Origin: Nitrososphaerota archaeon
GTDB taxonomy: Archaea; Thermoproteota; Nitrososphaeria; Nitrososphaerales; Nitrosopumilaceae
Direction of reading: 5' to 3'
DNA: 40,715 nucleotides
Assembly (NCBI GenBank): GCA_028867615.1
Contig: JAGWGC010000004.1
Span: 1 to 40,715, forward strand
The notes under the pieces were generated by a model. That model had not been told where the DNA came from, did no database searches, and saw only the letters and a list, made by a program, of their open reading frames with translations. The translations under genes and the position numbers were made by a program. This document shows, one piece after another, positions 8,483 through 17,322 of this stretch (the first letter of the stretch is position 1; every line of letters begins with the position of its first letter).

Positions 8483-9937
8483 TCATATCATCTGCGCTCC
8501 AATGATTTCTATCATATGAGTTCCATTTGTAAATGGAATTGATATAGTTCTGTCAATTGTAGTAGCATTGATTTCTTGAAAGATAGACTCCTGACCGTTT
8601 ACCAATACATAGAACTTGTCATCATTACCAGTTGGTAGTTTTGCATCAATCATTGCCCTAGGCAATGTTACTGTCAATGTTCCATTACTTGGTGCTTTCA
8701 ATGACAATACAAGGGATTTTGATGGCGTATCCATTTTTGCGTCAAGAATTTTTCCATTTCCTATCACGTCATAATTTATTGTAAAATTGGTATTGGCCAC
8801 ATTGATGTACATTGGAGTAACCCCAGTATCATAGAGGGATGTTTTTGGATACTGTGTAACATCAAATCTCTTTTCAGTCATGTTTGAGGCATATCCTACA
8901 TGTACGGTATACGTTCCAGATTGGTTGAGATAAAATGGTCCTCCCAAGTCTCCCATGGTGTATTTATCGTCAATCTGACTCATAGTAGAAGGACATGAGG
9001 TCCATGTTGTCTTACCCTGCCACACTATGACACCATCACGGATTACAAGAACGGATGGAAAATCACAATGACCATAGCCTTTCACATTTATTCCAAAATT
9101 TACTGGGTCGCCAATGACATATGTTGAATTCAGACCATTTATTGTGATGTCTAGATTTTCCTGCGGAATTGAGGTGTCTACTCTTACTAGCCTCAAAATT
9201 GCAAGATCATCAGGATTGGTACAGGACTCACTGACACTTGGAGGGTATACGCATACGCGCGAATTGTGAATTACCGCGTAATGGTCTACTCCATTAACTG
9301 TAACTTTTTCGGTATAGATGTTGGCACCCAGTTTCTGGGCCGTAAAATTTGGATTGTTCGGGCATGGTAATCTAAATACTTCACATGGGCCTGGAATGGT
9401 ACTGCTTGTATTGAGAGAAACCACGTTGGTCGCATTTTCTGCAGACTGTGGCAACACCAAGACCCAGCCATAAAGCCATGGGTGTGGTTCTGTATCATAC
9501 TGAAATTCACCAATATTTGTGAAGGTAAAGTTGAATGACTTGCCTGGCAAAAGCATTCCACCATGTATAGAGTGTGTTGCATTCCAGAAGAGTGGATCGT
9601 CATGGTTTTCAGCCATTATGGTATTTGCCTCAGTTTTGTCGTCGTTTGTCCATTGAACGGTGTTGTTTGCTCCAAGAACAGCTATTAGATATCGTGGTTC
9701 ATAATTTTTGCCAGAATTTGGATCAGCAGAACCATCTGGAATTATGATCTTAGAAATACTTGTAGGTATGCTAGTCTGATTTGTTTGGTTTTGGGATTGA
9801 CTTTGATTTGATCGTACAAAGCCAACAATATCTACAGAAGGAGGATGAATAATGGGGTTGAAAATTATGTATGTGCTCACAATAACTAACGACACAATTG
9901 CTACTATTGTGATTATTGTAAGATGTAGAGTTTTCAT
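8483..9937 (-). CDS. Cupredoxin-like surface protein lacking copper ligands, MKTLHL start
   Basis: The 484-aa protein has a signal anchor, then a cupredoxin-like domain (residues about 65-165: NNTVQWTNDD ... SFNFTFTNIGEFQY ... PHPWLYGWVLVLP). In type-1 copper proteins of this group the end reads YYC-x2-HPWMxG. Here Cys is replaced (YDTEPHPWLYG) and the first ligand His is Asn (ANTIM), so copper binding is unlikely. An Ig-like middle part (residues about 255-365) and a C-terminal PRAMID module (TLTVTLPRAMIDAKLP...RTISIPFTNGTHMIEIIG) follow. It is the first secreted protein of operon 1; only one nucleotide separates its ATG from the stop of the Cdc48-N-like gene. A structural or binding role outside the cell is inferred. 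Confidence 0.76.
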   Translation of the reverse strand: MKTLHLTIITIVAIVSLVIVSTYIIFNPIIHPPSVDIVGFVRSNQSQSQNQTNQTSIPTSISKIIIPDGSADPNSGKNYEPRYLIAVLGANNTVQWTNDDKTEANTIMAENHDDPLFWNATHSIHGGMLLPGKSFNFTFTNIGEFQYDTEPHPWLYGWVLVLPQSAENATNVVSLNTSSTIPGPCEVFRLPCPNNPNFTAQKLGANIYTEKVTVNGVDHYAVIHNSRVCVYPPSVSESCTNPDDLAILRLVRVDTSIPQENLDITINGLNSTYVIGDPVNFGINVKGYGHCDFPSVLVIRDGVIVWQGKTTWTSCPSTMSQIDDKYTMGDLGGPFYLNQSGTYTVHVGYASNMTEKRFDVTQYPKTSLYDTGVTPMYINVANTNFTINYDVIGNGKILDAKMDTPSKSLVLSLKAPSNGTLTVTLPRAMIDAKLPTGNDDKFYVLVNGQESIFQEINATTIDRTISIPFTNGTHMIEIIGAQMI

Positions 9938-9938
9938 T

Positions 9939-10994
9939 TTATCTCAGAGGAATCTTAAACTCCCACGGTCCACCCAACACTTCAATTGTCATTTTAGCAG
10001 GTGTCATAAAATTAGCAGCAGGTCTTTTTCCAGCTTCAACACCACTATTTGGAGAGGACATCCTACGCCAAGATATTTCCTGGATTACAAAATTTAGCTC
10101 TTTTGCTTTAGCTGCCAATGGCGGGACCATTATGCCATACATGTTGTAATGAAAGTCAATCATGTCATTTGAATGGCCTCCCTGTCCCTGATATTGAAAT
10201 ACCACATACGAATTTCCAAGATCGTCTGTTATCTTCACCATGGGATGTAATGTTGGATGGCCAAACTCTTGTCTTTTTGGTACCAATTTTTCCTTGACAT
10301 AAAAGTAAAATCGCGTTCCTGTGTCATATACTTCAAGCGCAGGAAAGGTCAGCGCAAATATTCCAGTTTTTATCTGCTTGACAGCTGGTATAACTTTGCG
10401 CAAACCATCAAGCCCAGGATTTGGGTAAAAATCATCCTTTGTCGCTTCAACAAATTCAAACTTGGTATTTTTCCCTATTATGTGAAAATCATCTTGTGGA
10501 GATGCATCACGAACTGAAAATGGCGTCATTTTATCTGAATCAAGATGTGAAACATTTACTCGATTTCCCTTACAAACAACAAGTCCATCAAGTTTTACCA
10601 AATCAAGATTTGTTTCTTCATATTGGAATTGTTCTCGTATCGTTGTCAAGGTAACTTTGGTTGCGTCTACTGCTTCAGTCTTGCTTACCTGCATCAGAGA
10701 GCCTGCATCACCTCCTCTTGCATTAAATGAAACAATATCGCTTACTCGCATCATTGGGATGTTTTTACTTGCATCATCAAGGAAAACAAAGTCTGCATCA
10801 AAGGCTCGCTTGTAGCTTGATTCCATTGGAAAACATTTGGCACCTACTGTTTTTGTCCCAAATACTTTTACAACATCGCCGCTTTTTACTCCCAGTTTTT
10901 CCATGTGGGCACTGTCTAGTCTGATATGACTTTTGCCTAAATCTTCATCATACAATCCTCGTATTCTAAAAGTAAGTGTAGGTTGACTTTCCAT
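9939..10994 (-). CDS. Stand-alone Cdc48/p97 N-domain-like protein, operon 1 leader gene
   Basis: The predicted product is 351 aa and cytoplasmic (no signal peptide). Residues about 5-180 resemble the Cdc48/p97 N-terminal double-psi barrel plus second subdomain: IRGLYDEDLGKSHIRLDSAHM then LGVKSGDVVKVFGTKTV. In Cdc48 the equivalent is EAYxRDVGRGIARID and SGDVVEI. No AAA ATPase domain follows; the C-terminal 150 residues are a different beta-rich domain. The ORF track begins at 11105, but ATG 10994 is preferred: it starts the domain and lies 27.5 nt from the centre of a TTTAAA box, so the mRNA is leaderless. It heads operon 1. A sister gene heads operon 2 (22652-23434), which suggests a cytoplasmic regulator or adaptor for these envelope operons (inference). 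Confidence 0.7.
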   Translation of the reverse strand: MESQPTLTFRIRGLYDEDLGKSHIRLDSAHMEKLGVKSGDVVKVFGTKTVGAKCFPMESSYKRAFDADFVFLDDASKNIPMMRVSDIVSFNARGGDAGSLMQVSKTEAVDATKVTLTTIREQFQYEETNLDLVKLDGLVVCKGNRVNVSHLDSDKMTPFSVRDASPQDDFHIIGKNTKFEFVEATKDDFYPNPGLDGLRKVIPAVKQIKTGIFALTFPALEVYDTGTRFYFYVKEKLVPKRQEFGHPTLHPMVKITDDLGNSYVVFQYQGQGGHSNDMIDFHYNMYGIMVPPLAAKAKELNFVIQEISWRRMSSPNSGVEAGKRPAANFMTPAKMTIEVLGGPWEFKIPLR

Positions 10995-11018
10995 TTTACA
11001 TGTACTGTACGTGTATAG

Positions 11019-11040
11019 TTTAAAAAACTGGTGTATAATT
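11019..11040 (-). promoter_or_regulatory. Operon 1 promoter with shared locus box
   Basis: Read on the minus strand this is ATACACCAGTTTTTTAAA with AATT before it. TTTAAA is the TATA box, centred 27.5 nt upstream of ATG 10994. The TACACCAG part is shared with six other promoters in the window and sits where a BRE or activator would bind. Confidence 0.8.
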
Positions 11041-11103
11041 CTTCTATTTTGCAATATGATATAATAGAAAAAGAAATATCTTTGATACTCATACATATGA
11101 TAC

Positions 11104-11967
11104 ATGCTTGAATTTCCAATTGATGAAATTTACAGGAGAGTGGCAAAATTTGATTCAATACGTGAAGACCTGTATATCACGGTAGGCTCAGGTACAGGTT
11201 TTTTCTACTGGTACAATGATGAGGTTTTCTTTGTCACATCAAGACATCATGTTATAGTAGAGGAAAAAGCGTACCTCCCAGATTCGATCATGATATATCT
11301 TGACACAGAGCCAACAAATTTGCATCCCAATACAATTACTGTACCATTATACGACAAAACAGAGAAACCTGTATGGCAAGTCCTTGCAACAAATTCCGAG
11401 CAAATCTTTGTATCAATCCCAATGCCAAAAGATATCATAATTCAGGATTACACGCATTGCTTTATTGCAGTATCACATTTTCCATCTGTGGTATCCCTTC
11501 CAGTGGATGACATCATAGTGAACATTCCAGTGTCAGTCTGCGTTTCACTGGCAGGATATTTTTATTCAGAACTACAAGACTGCAAAGCATTCCAAAAAAC
11601 AATAGAAAAACAAGGCGAGTTTAGAATCAACCGAAGAGGATTTGCCACAGATATGATTGAAATGATCCTGGTCTTGTTACAGCACAATTTGGATAGATTA
11701 AAGGAGCTTGAAGAAAAAAGCAACATTACACAAGAGAAAAGAATGGAAGAGTCTGCAATTTTACTAGCAATACGCGATAACATGATACTTGAATTAAAGA
11801 AAGTAACGGTCCAATTTCATGATGTTTTGGAGCCATCAGTGTTTGAGAGGATACATGGCATATTTTCCATTCTAAAAGACAGTAACCTGGAAGATTATCT
11901 AATAGTCAGACACTTGATACAAAAAGTGTTATCGATACTTGGCCAGAATATTATATTTACACAATAA
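11104..11967 (+). CDS. Trypsin-like-fold protein with helical C-terminus, protease activity doubtful
   Basis: The 287-aa product has no signal peptide. Residues 25-50 (VGSGTGFFYWYNDEVFFVTSRHHV) resemble the opening of cytoplasmic trypsin-like peptidase domains, where GTGFFY and a TxRH histidine are typical. A clear catalytic Asp and a GxSGSP serine motif are not visible, so it may be inactive or a remote homologue. The C-terminal half (residues about 185-280) is helical with a coiled-coil-like stretch (HNLDRLKELEEKSNITQEKR). It is transcribed divergently from the Cdc48-N-like gene of operon 1, with start codons about 110 bp apart, so the two may share regulation. No partner gene follows. The fold call is tentative; the coding call is firm. 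Confidence 0.6.
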   Translation: MLEFPIDEIYRRVAKFDSIREDLYITVGSGTGFFYWYNDEVFFVTSRHHVIVEEKAYLPDSIMIYLDTEPTNLHPNTITVPLYDKTEKPVWQVLATNSEQIFVSIPMPKDIIIQDYTHCFIAVSHFPSVVSLPVDDIIVNIPVSVCVSLAGYFYSELQDCKAFQKTIEKQGEFRINRRGFATDMIEMILVLLQHNLDRLKELEEKSNITQEKRMEESAILLAIRDNMILELKKVTVQFHDVLEPSVFERIHGIFSILKDSNLEDYLIVRHLIQKVLSILGQNIIFTQ

Positions 11968-12098
11968 TGCCAGACTAATTTGTTTACTGGAAGATACAGA
12001 ATTTTACCATCTAAACAATTGCATGGGAAGAGACCGTAAAAACAAACATAGAAAGACTAGGAAAGTAGAAATGATAATTGTTCTTTTATGTAAATTGT

Positions 12099-13568
12099 TC
12101 ATTTCCCAAATTTCACCCTGTAAAATACAATTGTAGAAATTATGCCAATCAATAAAACTGGAATTGCAAACGGAAATTCCGGGATTTTGATTTCATGATT
12201 CAGATTTATTATATTTCCAAATGTATTCCCATCATCATTACTTGCTCGGAAATAGATGTTATCTCCTGGGGCATCCATATCCCAGCCAACATAGACATTC
12301 CCACCATCTACAGCCAACTCAGGCTCTAGGTTGCCATTTTCTTCAAGGCTGCCACTCAGATTGATTACATTATCAATAGTACCATTATCACCACTTTTGG
12401 CGAAAAATACATCTCCCCTATGTGAAGTAATGTTAAAAGCCCTCCAGCTAAGGTATACATTTTTTCCTGATGTAGCATCCAAAGTGGAAGTCCAGAGATC
12501 ATCCCCTGAGGATATTTTGATGGGTTCGCCAAACGTATTGCCTCCATCAGAACTTTTTGTAAGATATAGACCTTGACTAGAATTCATCGTATTAGCACCA
12601 GTGTTAGAATAATGATAAAAAGAAACAAAGACATTATTTCCATTTACAGCAACCTGTGGAGATTCTGAATTATAACCAAGTTTTTTGCTTAGATTAATTT
12701 TGTTGTTAAAAGTGGAACCCCCATCAGAACTTTTTATAAAGAATACGTCTGGATACTGACCTTCTGACCACACTACAAACACATTATTTTTTGATGCTGC
12801 TAGTTGAGGAACAAGTGCTAGCGTTACATTGCTCAGATTGATGGGTTTTGTAAAAGTTGCTCCATTATCAGCACTCTTGCTGAAAAAAATATTATCTGTT
12901 TGGCATTTATCATGCGGACAGACTGATTCACCATCCCATGTCACATAGATATTGTGTTCATATACAGCAATTTTTGTATAAAGGGATTCACTATCATCAA
13001 TAGATACAGGCTTTCCAAATGTAATACCGTTATCAGTACTTGTTCTAAGACCATGGTTGACCTTTAAAGAAGTCAAATTATTGTAGTTTATTGCCATGTA
13101 CACATTTGGCTCTGTTGCAAGCATTGCATGGATAACAGCATATCCTCTGCCACCATTAGGATCTAAAACAATTGGATTTGCAAACGTGTTACCATTATCA
13201 ATACTTTTTTCAAAAAAAACTTTTGTGTTACCGTCTGGATAACTGGAAAACCATGTCAAGTAGACAGATTTTCCTGAGACCTCCACATGAGGATCTGAAG
13301 CATAGCCGTTGTCATTAGTTATTTTTATAATTTTATCAAAGCTTGCACCGCCGTCAGTACTTTTTCTAAAGAATATGTCTTGATGGTCAGTGTTACTATT
13401 GTATACAACATAAACATTATTTCCAGATGCAGCAATTTGTGAGAGTTGAAACTTTGGAGGACCTGATCCTTCCATGTAGGCATTATCTGCAAAAGCTGCT
13501 CTGAGACAGAATATTCCAATTATCATAATTACAGATATTGTAATTATTGCAACGTGCATGGTTTTCAT
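12099..13568 (-). CDS. Asp-box (BNR) beta-propeller surface protein with PEF anchor, MKTMHV start
   Basis: The 489-aa secreted beta-propeller has about eight Asp-box repeats of the S-x-D-x-G-x-S/T-F type (STDGGASF, SIDNGNTF, STDNGITF, SADNGATF, SSDGGSTF, SSDGGNTF and others), as in sialidase-like folds. Sialidase catalytic residues are not evident, so a binding or structural role is as likely as glycosidase activity. The C-terminus PEFPFAIPVLLIGIISTIVF plus a basic tail is a PEF-type anchor. The track start at 13655 is too early; ATG 13568 starts MKTMHVAII and overlaps the previous stop as ATGA. It is a paralogue of 21111-22655 in the same operon. It is the last gene of operon 2, and its start cassette is the most diverged of the coupled genes. 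Confidence 0.8.
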   Translation of the reverse strand: MKTMHVAIITISVIMIIGIFCLRAAFADNAYMEGSGPPKFQLSQIAASGNNVYVVYNSNTDHQDIFFRKSTDGGASFDKIIKITNDNGYASDPHVEVSGKSVYLTWFSSYPDGNTKVFFEKSIDNGNTFANPIVLDPNGGRGYAVIHAMLATEPNVYMAINYNNLTSLKVNHGLRTSTDNGITFGKPVSIDDSESLYTKIAVYEHNIYVTWDGESVCPHDKCQTDNIFFSKSADNGATFTKPINLSNVTLALVPQLAASKNNVFVVWSEGQYPDVFFIKSSDGGSTFNNKINLSKKLGYNSESPQVAVNGNNVFVSFYHYSNTGANTMNSSQGLYLTKSSDGGNTFGEPIKISSGDDLWTSTLDATSGKNVYLSWRAFNITSHRGDVFFAKSGDNGTIDNVINLSGSLEENGNLEPELAVDGGNVYVGWDMDAPGDNIYFRASNDDGNTFGNIINLNHEIKIPEFPFAIPVLLIGIISTIVFYRVKFGK

Positions 13569-13816
13569 TTCTTTTGAACCCGTCCTGATATTGTGAAATA
13601 TATTCCAAGTAGGGTTAAAACTAAACCTGGCATTCCAAATGGTAGAAGAGACCATGGATCTTCAAGAGGGCAATTAGTTCCAGGTTTGCTACATGTTTTT
13701 TCCATGTATTCTTTATGTTGAAAATCTTCAACAAGATAAATACTAGTCAATGCCAACAAGAAACAACCTACAGAAAAAATTGAGGTTTTCATCATTGTAA
13801 GATGTAGAGTTTTCAT
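13565..13816 (-). CDS. Small MKTLHL-type two-helix membrane protein
   Basis: The 83-aa protein has hydrophobic helices near residues 9-30 and 57-78, joined by an outer loop containing two cysteines (KTCSKPGTNCPLEDPW). Ends are short and the tail is basic (RVQKK). Function is unknown. It resembles in layout the last gene of operon 1 (5508-5723). It lies 7 nt after the preceding stop and overlaps the next ATG by ATGA (13565-13568), so it is an internal cistron of operon 2. Its start DNA is a perfect copy of the common cassette. Confidence 0.7.
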   Translation of the reverse strand: MKTLHLTMMKTSIFSVGCFLLALTSIYLVEDFQHKEYMEKTCSKPGTNCPLEDPWSLLPFGMPGLVLTLLGIYFTISGRVQKK

Positions 13817-13822
13817 TTTATC

Positions 13823-14224
13823 CTATGGCCCACATACTGCCAATTCAAGTGGTACAGGTTTTGTGTAGATTGCCTTACCAGTATGGTCATCTAGAGCAAT
13901 CACGTATCCGGTATCATCATTTCTAAATACTGAAAGATAAGCAAAATGATCTCTTGCATCATTTGGAATAACAGAAAATGAGCATGTAAATATTGAATTT
14001 TCATCTATTTTGTGATTATCAGTAACTGGAAGGATTTTTCCATCAGATGTGATATGTACATGCCAGTCAGTTTCATGTGGAAAGATCCCGTATTTTGAAG
14101 CTGTGTAATTAGCCGACTTGGAAACATTCCATGAAATTGTGTCAGTTGTTGGAACAAGTAACAAATATGCTAGAATGGATATAGCTACACCAGAAACAAT
14201 TATTGACAGATGTAGTGTTTTCAT
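13823..14224 (-). CDS. Small extracytoplasmic membrane-anchored protein, MKTLHL start
   Basis: The 133-aa product has an N-terminal helix (MKTLHLSIIVSGVAISILAY) followed by a roughly 105-residue outer domain with one cysteine near the middle (FTCSFSV) and one at the end (LAVCGP), possibly a disulfide. The segment DWHVHITSDGKI and the strand pattern suggest a small beta domain; I do not recognise a family. The gene sits 10 nt after the stop of the IS-interrupted gene and 7 nt before the next, inside operon 2. Since the IS element lies upstream in the same operon, its expression may now depend on read-through from the element or an internal promoter. Confidence 0.68.
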   Translation of the reverse strand: MKTLHLSIIVSGVAISILAYLLLVPTTDTISWNVSKSANYTASKYGIFPHETDWHVHITSDGKILPVTDNHKIDENSIFTCSFSVIPNDARDHFAYLSVFRNDDTGYVIALDDHTGKAIYTKPVPLELAVCGP

Positions 14225-14233
14225 TTTTCATTG

Positions 14234-15470
14234 TTATGGAGGTACATATTTTATTCCCATGCCGCCACCCACTCCTATTATGTGATAATCATATGATCGT
14301 AGCATGCAGTAATAGGTATGATCAAGCCATGGAAAATCCCCTGTGACAATTCTTGATTGATTATCATATCCAACTGCAATAGGTGTACCAGAACAAAAAA
14401 TTGTCAGACCGTAAAACCCAGCCTTGTTACCAGAAGTTATCGTATACACAACAGTGCTATTCCCATGTACAATATTTGCTTGTAAGGGAGATACTAAGAT
14501 GTCATTAGTATTCTGTGATAGGTTTTGTGCATCAAAAACACTTGGAGTTACCATAGTGGGTTCATTTCCATTAAAATAATCTACACACACTTTTCCCGTA
14601 GAGCCTAGTGGCATGTACAAGATAGGTACAAAGCCTGTTCTTGATTCGTATGGGACATCACATTCACCAAGTGAAACTGTGCGTATTGTTTGCAAGGATG
14701 AGTGATTGTCATAACTTACAAGTAGTTTTATTTTATCATGGTATATGGTAATTCCAGCTTGCGGCATTGTATGATTACCAAGAATTGTAATTGAGTTTGT
14801 TGCTACATGCGGACCATATTGAGCTGGAATTGAAATTCCACTAATTTTGGTAACAGTTCCATTTTGAACAAGGGCTGTCCCACCATAGATTTCTTCCAAA
14901 CCATCTTTGAATTTTACATCAAGATTTACAAAAGCACCACCTGGTGTAATCAAAGTTCCTTCAGGAAAAGAAAACGTAACGTTATGAAATTGCATAGACA
15001 TGCCTTTTAATTTGTAAATGTCATTGTCTAGCGTAGTTTGATAAAAAGTCTGGTTGTTAACTGATACTAGACCATCATCTTTATCGATTCCATCATACGA
15101 ATAATCATACAATGAAACCTTGGGAATTAGATTAGAACTGTCATAATAATGGACTTGTTTCAGGTTGTAAGTTTTGGCAGACAATATATCAGTGTCAGCA
15201 ATTCTATTAAAGGGATTAGATAACGTCCAACCATTTTGTATCAATCTAGTAACATGTTCAGGCTTTACACATGCAGGAGAACCATCTTCGACTTTTATTA
15301 CAAGAGTATAGTCGGTAGAACATTTTACATCTTCTGCCGCTATTCCTGACTTGAATTGTTTCAGCGGAGGTAATGACGTTGATACAAAATTTGTATCTGG
15401 GAGTATATGCACAATAGGTGCATCTGCAACATTCTGTCCAAATATGATCTTTATCGGTATGTCACCGATG
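14234..15470 (-). pseudogene. 3' part of IS-interrupted MKTLHL surface-protein gene
   Basis: The ORF track starts this protein at a GTG (15412), but the reading frame is open further upstream through GDIPIKIIFGQNVADAPI to the IS6 element edge at 15470, with no signal peptide. Joining codons across the element (after removing 15471-18214) continues in frame with 18148-18834. The restored protein is 618 aa: signal peptide, TIMP-like domain, then this part. It carries the recurring module PLKQFKSGIAAEDVKC...SPACVKP...IQNGWT near the junction, a beta-rich middle, and the C-terminal module VCVDYFN...VGYDNQSRI...DFPWLDH, shared with 18844-21114 and 27196-28611. Alone it would lack secretion, so it is probably non-functional unless the element excises. 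Confidence 0.82.
15463..15470. repeat. 8-bp target site duplication, left copy (CACCGATG)
   Basis: CACCGATG sits directly outside the left terminal repeat and is repeated exactly at 18207-18214. Eight base pairs is the standard target duplication of IS6-family elements. Confidence 0.92.
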
Positions 15471-15519
15471 GGTTCTGTATAATCTGCGGTGTATTTTTTG
15501 ACTGTAAAAAATCGGTTGA
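15471..15519 (+). repeat. Left terminal inverted repeat of IS6 element
   Basis: Begins GGTTCTGTATAATCTGCGG and includes TTGACTGTAAAAAATCGG. Aligned without gaps to the reverse complement of 18158-18206 it matches at most positions, with mismatches mainly in an A/T run. The minus-strand gene fragment begins just outside it. Confidence 0.88.
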
Positions 15520-15575
15520 TCGGTTTAACGATCTTAACCTCGAAAATTATCTATCAGTTGAGAAAGCAATCGAAG

Positions 15576-15758
15576 ATGTTTCGAGATTGCTACATTTCCT
15601 TATTTGTCAGGTGTAGAAAGTGCAGTAAGAAAATAGATCCAGCTTATGGATATTGGCATCATAAGAATAAACCACCTCTAAAAGGTGGATATTATCATCC
15701 AGAGTGTGGGATGATGAACAATCCTGCACCTACAGGATTTTTACCATTTGCACCCTAG
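15576..15758 (+). CDS. Small Cys-rich (zinc-ribbon-like) protein in IS6 element
   Basis: The 60-aa ORF is read from ATG 15576; the longer track ORF from 15489 begins inside the terminal repeat. It contains VRCRKCSKKIDP and YYHPECGMM, a C-x2-C plus H-x2-C pattern that could bind one zinc. Function is unknown. It ends 4 bp inside the convergent GIY-YIG-like gene. The neighbouring overlapping ORF 15407-15616 starts outside the element and is judged spurious. Coding status is plausible but not certain because of the small size. Confidence 0.45.
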   Translation: MFRDCYISLFVRCRKCSKKIDPAYGYWHHKNKPPLKGGYYHPECGMMNNPAPTGFLPFAP

Positions 15759-16144
15759 TCAAAAGATATTTCGTTTAGAAATGGTCCTTTTATTGTATAA
15801 TCAAAGTTACCCAATGGTGTAACGTCATTACATAGCTTGGGAAGACCACCATAAAGATCAAAGAGAGTAAATTCCGCATTTTCTCGATCAGTTTGATGAG
15901 GTACTAGTGCATAATACACTTCTATATCATCAAGATTAGACATTGTTTTTCTCAAACAATCATTTGGTTCTGATTTACCTTCATGTATTTTCATTCGATC
16001 GTATATTTTACCCTGTCCAACGTATCTTGCTTTTAATTTTCCATCAATTTTTTTTGCAATAATATACACGCCTTCATTTTTTGGATATTCAAAAGTACTG
16101 TTTGGATGTCCGTATGTGATTCTACTACTCCACTTTAGAGTCAT
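15755..16144 (-). CDS. GIY-YIG nuclease-like protein carried by IS6 element
   Basis: In this 129-aa protein the core matches the GIY-YIG fold: GVYIIAKK (GIY strand, residues about 25-32), ARYVGQGKIYDRMKIHEG (YIG strand with the conserved Arg and a nearby His), and ENAEFTLFDLYGGLPKLCN, which offers the metal-binding Glu and the late Asn. GIY-YIG enzymes cut DNA in repair, restriction and homing. Here the gene is an IS passenger 43 bp downstream of the transposase on the same strand, so the two may be co-transcribed. Whether it aids mobility, acts on invading DNA or is neutral cargo is unknown. The family assignment rests on motifs read by eye. Confidence 0.65.
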   Translation of the reverse strand: MTLKWSSRITYGHPNSTFEYPKNEGVYIIAKKIDGKLKARYVGQGKIYDRMKIHEGKSEPNDCLRKTMSNLDDIEVYYALVPHQTDRENAEFTLFDLYGGLPKLCNDVTPLGNFDYTIKGPFLNEISFD

Positions 16145-16187
16145 GATGGATCCCCATTAACTTTAGAAGTTATAAACAAAGTGGTAA

Positions 16188-17315
16188 TTATAGTAACACC
16201 TCAGTTGAACTATTTTGGATCAATGTGATCCATTTGTTATCCCCTGCGATCTTTATTCCACAAGCTTCACTTGGAGTCTTACCGTCTAATCCTTCATGAG
16301 TCCTAAAGTAATTATGATAAATCTCGTAACCCTTCAAGATTGGAGTATCTTTCTTCTTTAGACCTCGCATTACCTTTTCACGATCTCTTATCTCTCCGTT
16401 CAATCTCTCCATCTTGTTGTTGTTCTTGTCACCCTGTAATCTGATGTGTCTAATGTGTAGTGTTCGTTTTGTCCTGTCAACTTCCCAAAACTCTTTTCGG
16501 TAAGCTTCACTGTAAGAATGTAAACCGTCAGTGATCAAGACCTTTGGTTTTGTACCAGCTACTTCCTTGCCTTTCTGAAATAGACTGCTTGCATCATGAC
16601 CTTCTTTTCTATCAGCTACTTCATGTGCAATTAGATAACGGGTTTCATCATCCATTAGAGCAAAGACATACTTGAGATCACCTCTAATCTTTACAAAGAT
16701 TTCATCCGCTCTCCAAGCATCACCCACTTGTGGAGTTATCTTTTCAATGTACTTACCCATAAGTTCGGTATACTTCTTAATCCAGTTGTAAACAGTCTGA
16801 TGTGTTACATCCATTCCAAGAAGCTTGAGAGATTTTGAAACATTCCTTAATGATTCTCCACTAAAGTACAACTGCATAGCTGTTGTAACGCCCTTTGGAT
16901 TGTGCTTCATCTTGGCAAAGCCTAGATTGGTGCTGAATGTCTTGTGACAATCTTGGCAGACATATCTTTGAATATCATAATTCTTGTTGTGTCTAATTCC
17001 ATACTTTTTGATCTCTTTTGACTTGCAGAATAGGCATGAATCTATTATAACTGGTTGAATTGTTACCTTGTTCTTCTCTCGTACTTCATCTCTAATCTTG
17101 ATTGAAAATTCTACTGCATGAATGTGCTTGCAGCATACGTGTCTGAATACATGGTCAGCACAGTTGCAAGTCCAGTTTGTAACTGTCTTGATAACATCAT
17201 AATCTCTCTTACTAGTCTGTGAATGAACATGATAGTGATAATCTGAAACTCTGATTAGGTCACTTTTCAAGGCTATTTCTTTGCCTTTTTCTTCACGTGG
17301 GTTTATTTCTGTCAT
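16188..17315 (-). CDS. IS6-family DDE transposase with N-terminal zinc domains
   Basis: The 375-aa protein is longer than the usual 230-250 aa of IS6 enzymes because of an N-terminal extension. The order of domains is a SWIM-type zinc motif (CNCADHVFRHVCCKH, residues about 49-63), a zinc ribbon (CLFCKSKE...YVCQDCHKTF, about 93-127), a helix-turn-helix-like region (GESLRNVSKSLKLL), then the DDE nuclease: Asp in WRADEIFVKI, Asp in VLITDGLHSY and Glu in KMERLNGEIRDRE. All three catalytic residues are present, so it looks active. It should bind the terminal repeats and carry out replicative transposition. The promoter region upstream contains four TACGTAGAT repeats shared with the divergent AbrB-like gene. 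Confidence 0.92.
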   Translation of the reverse strand: MTEINPREEKGKEIALKSDLIRVSDYHYHVHSQTSKRDYDVIKTVTNWTCNCADHVFRHVCCKHIHAVEFSIKIRDEVREKNKVTIQPVIIDSCLFCKSKEIKKYGIRHNKNYDIQRYVCQDCHKTFSTNLGFAKMKHNPKGVTTAMQLYFSGESLRNVSKSLKLLGMDVTHQTVYNWIKKYTELMGKYIEKITPQVGDAWRADEIFVKIRGDLKYVFALMDDETRYLIAHEVADRKEGHDASSLFQKGKEVAGTKPKVLITDGLHSYSEAYRKEFWEVDRTKRTLHIRHIRLQGDKNNNKMERLNGEIRDREKVMRGLKKKDTPILKGYEIYHNYFRTHEGLDGKTPSEACGIKIAGDNKWITLIQNSSTEVLL

Positions 17316-17322
17316 TATTATC

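Noticed and set aside
9939-11105. Upstream start at 11105 for the Cdc48-N-like gene
   Set aside because: The extra 37 residues cross the promoter and are aromatic-rich noise; ATG 10994 fits domain and TATA spacing.
12099-13568. Sialidase function for the Asp-box propellers
   Set aside because: Asp boxes are structural; the arginine triad and catalytic Tyr/Glu of sialidases cannot be identified.
15407-15616. 69-aa plus-strand ORF at the left IS6 end
   Set aside because: It starts outside the element, crosses the target duplication and terminal repeat, and overlaps the real minus-strand gene remnant; its similarity to the tail of 18148-18834 is due to the inverted repeats, not to a protein family.
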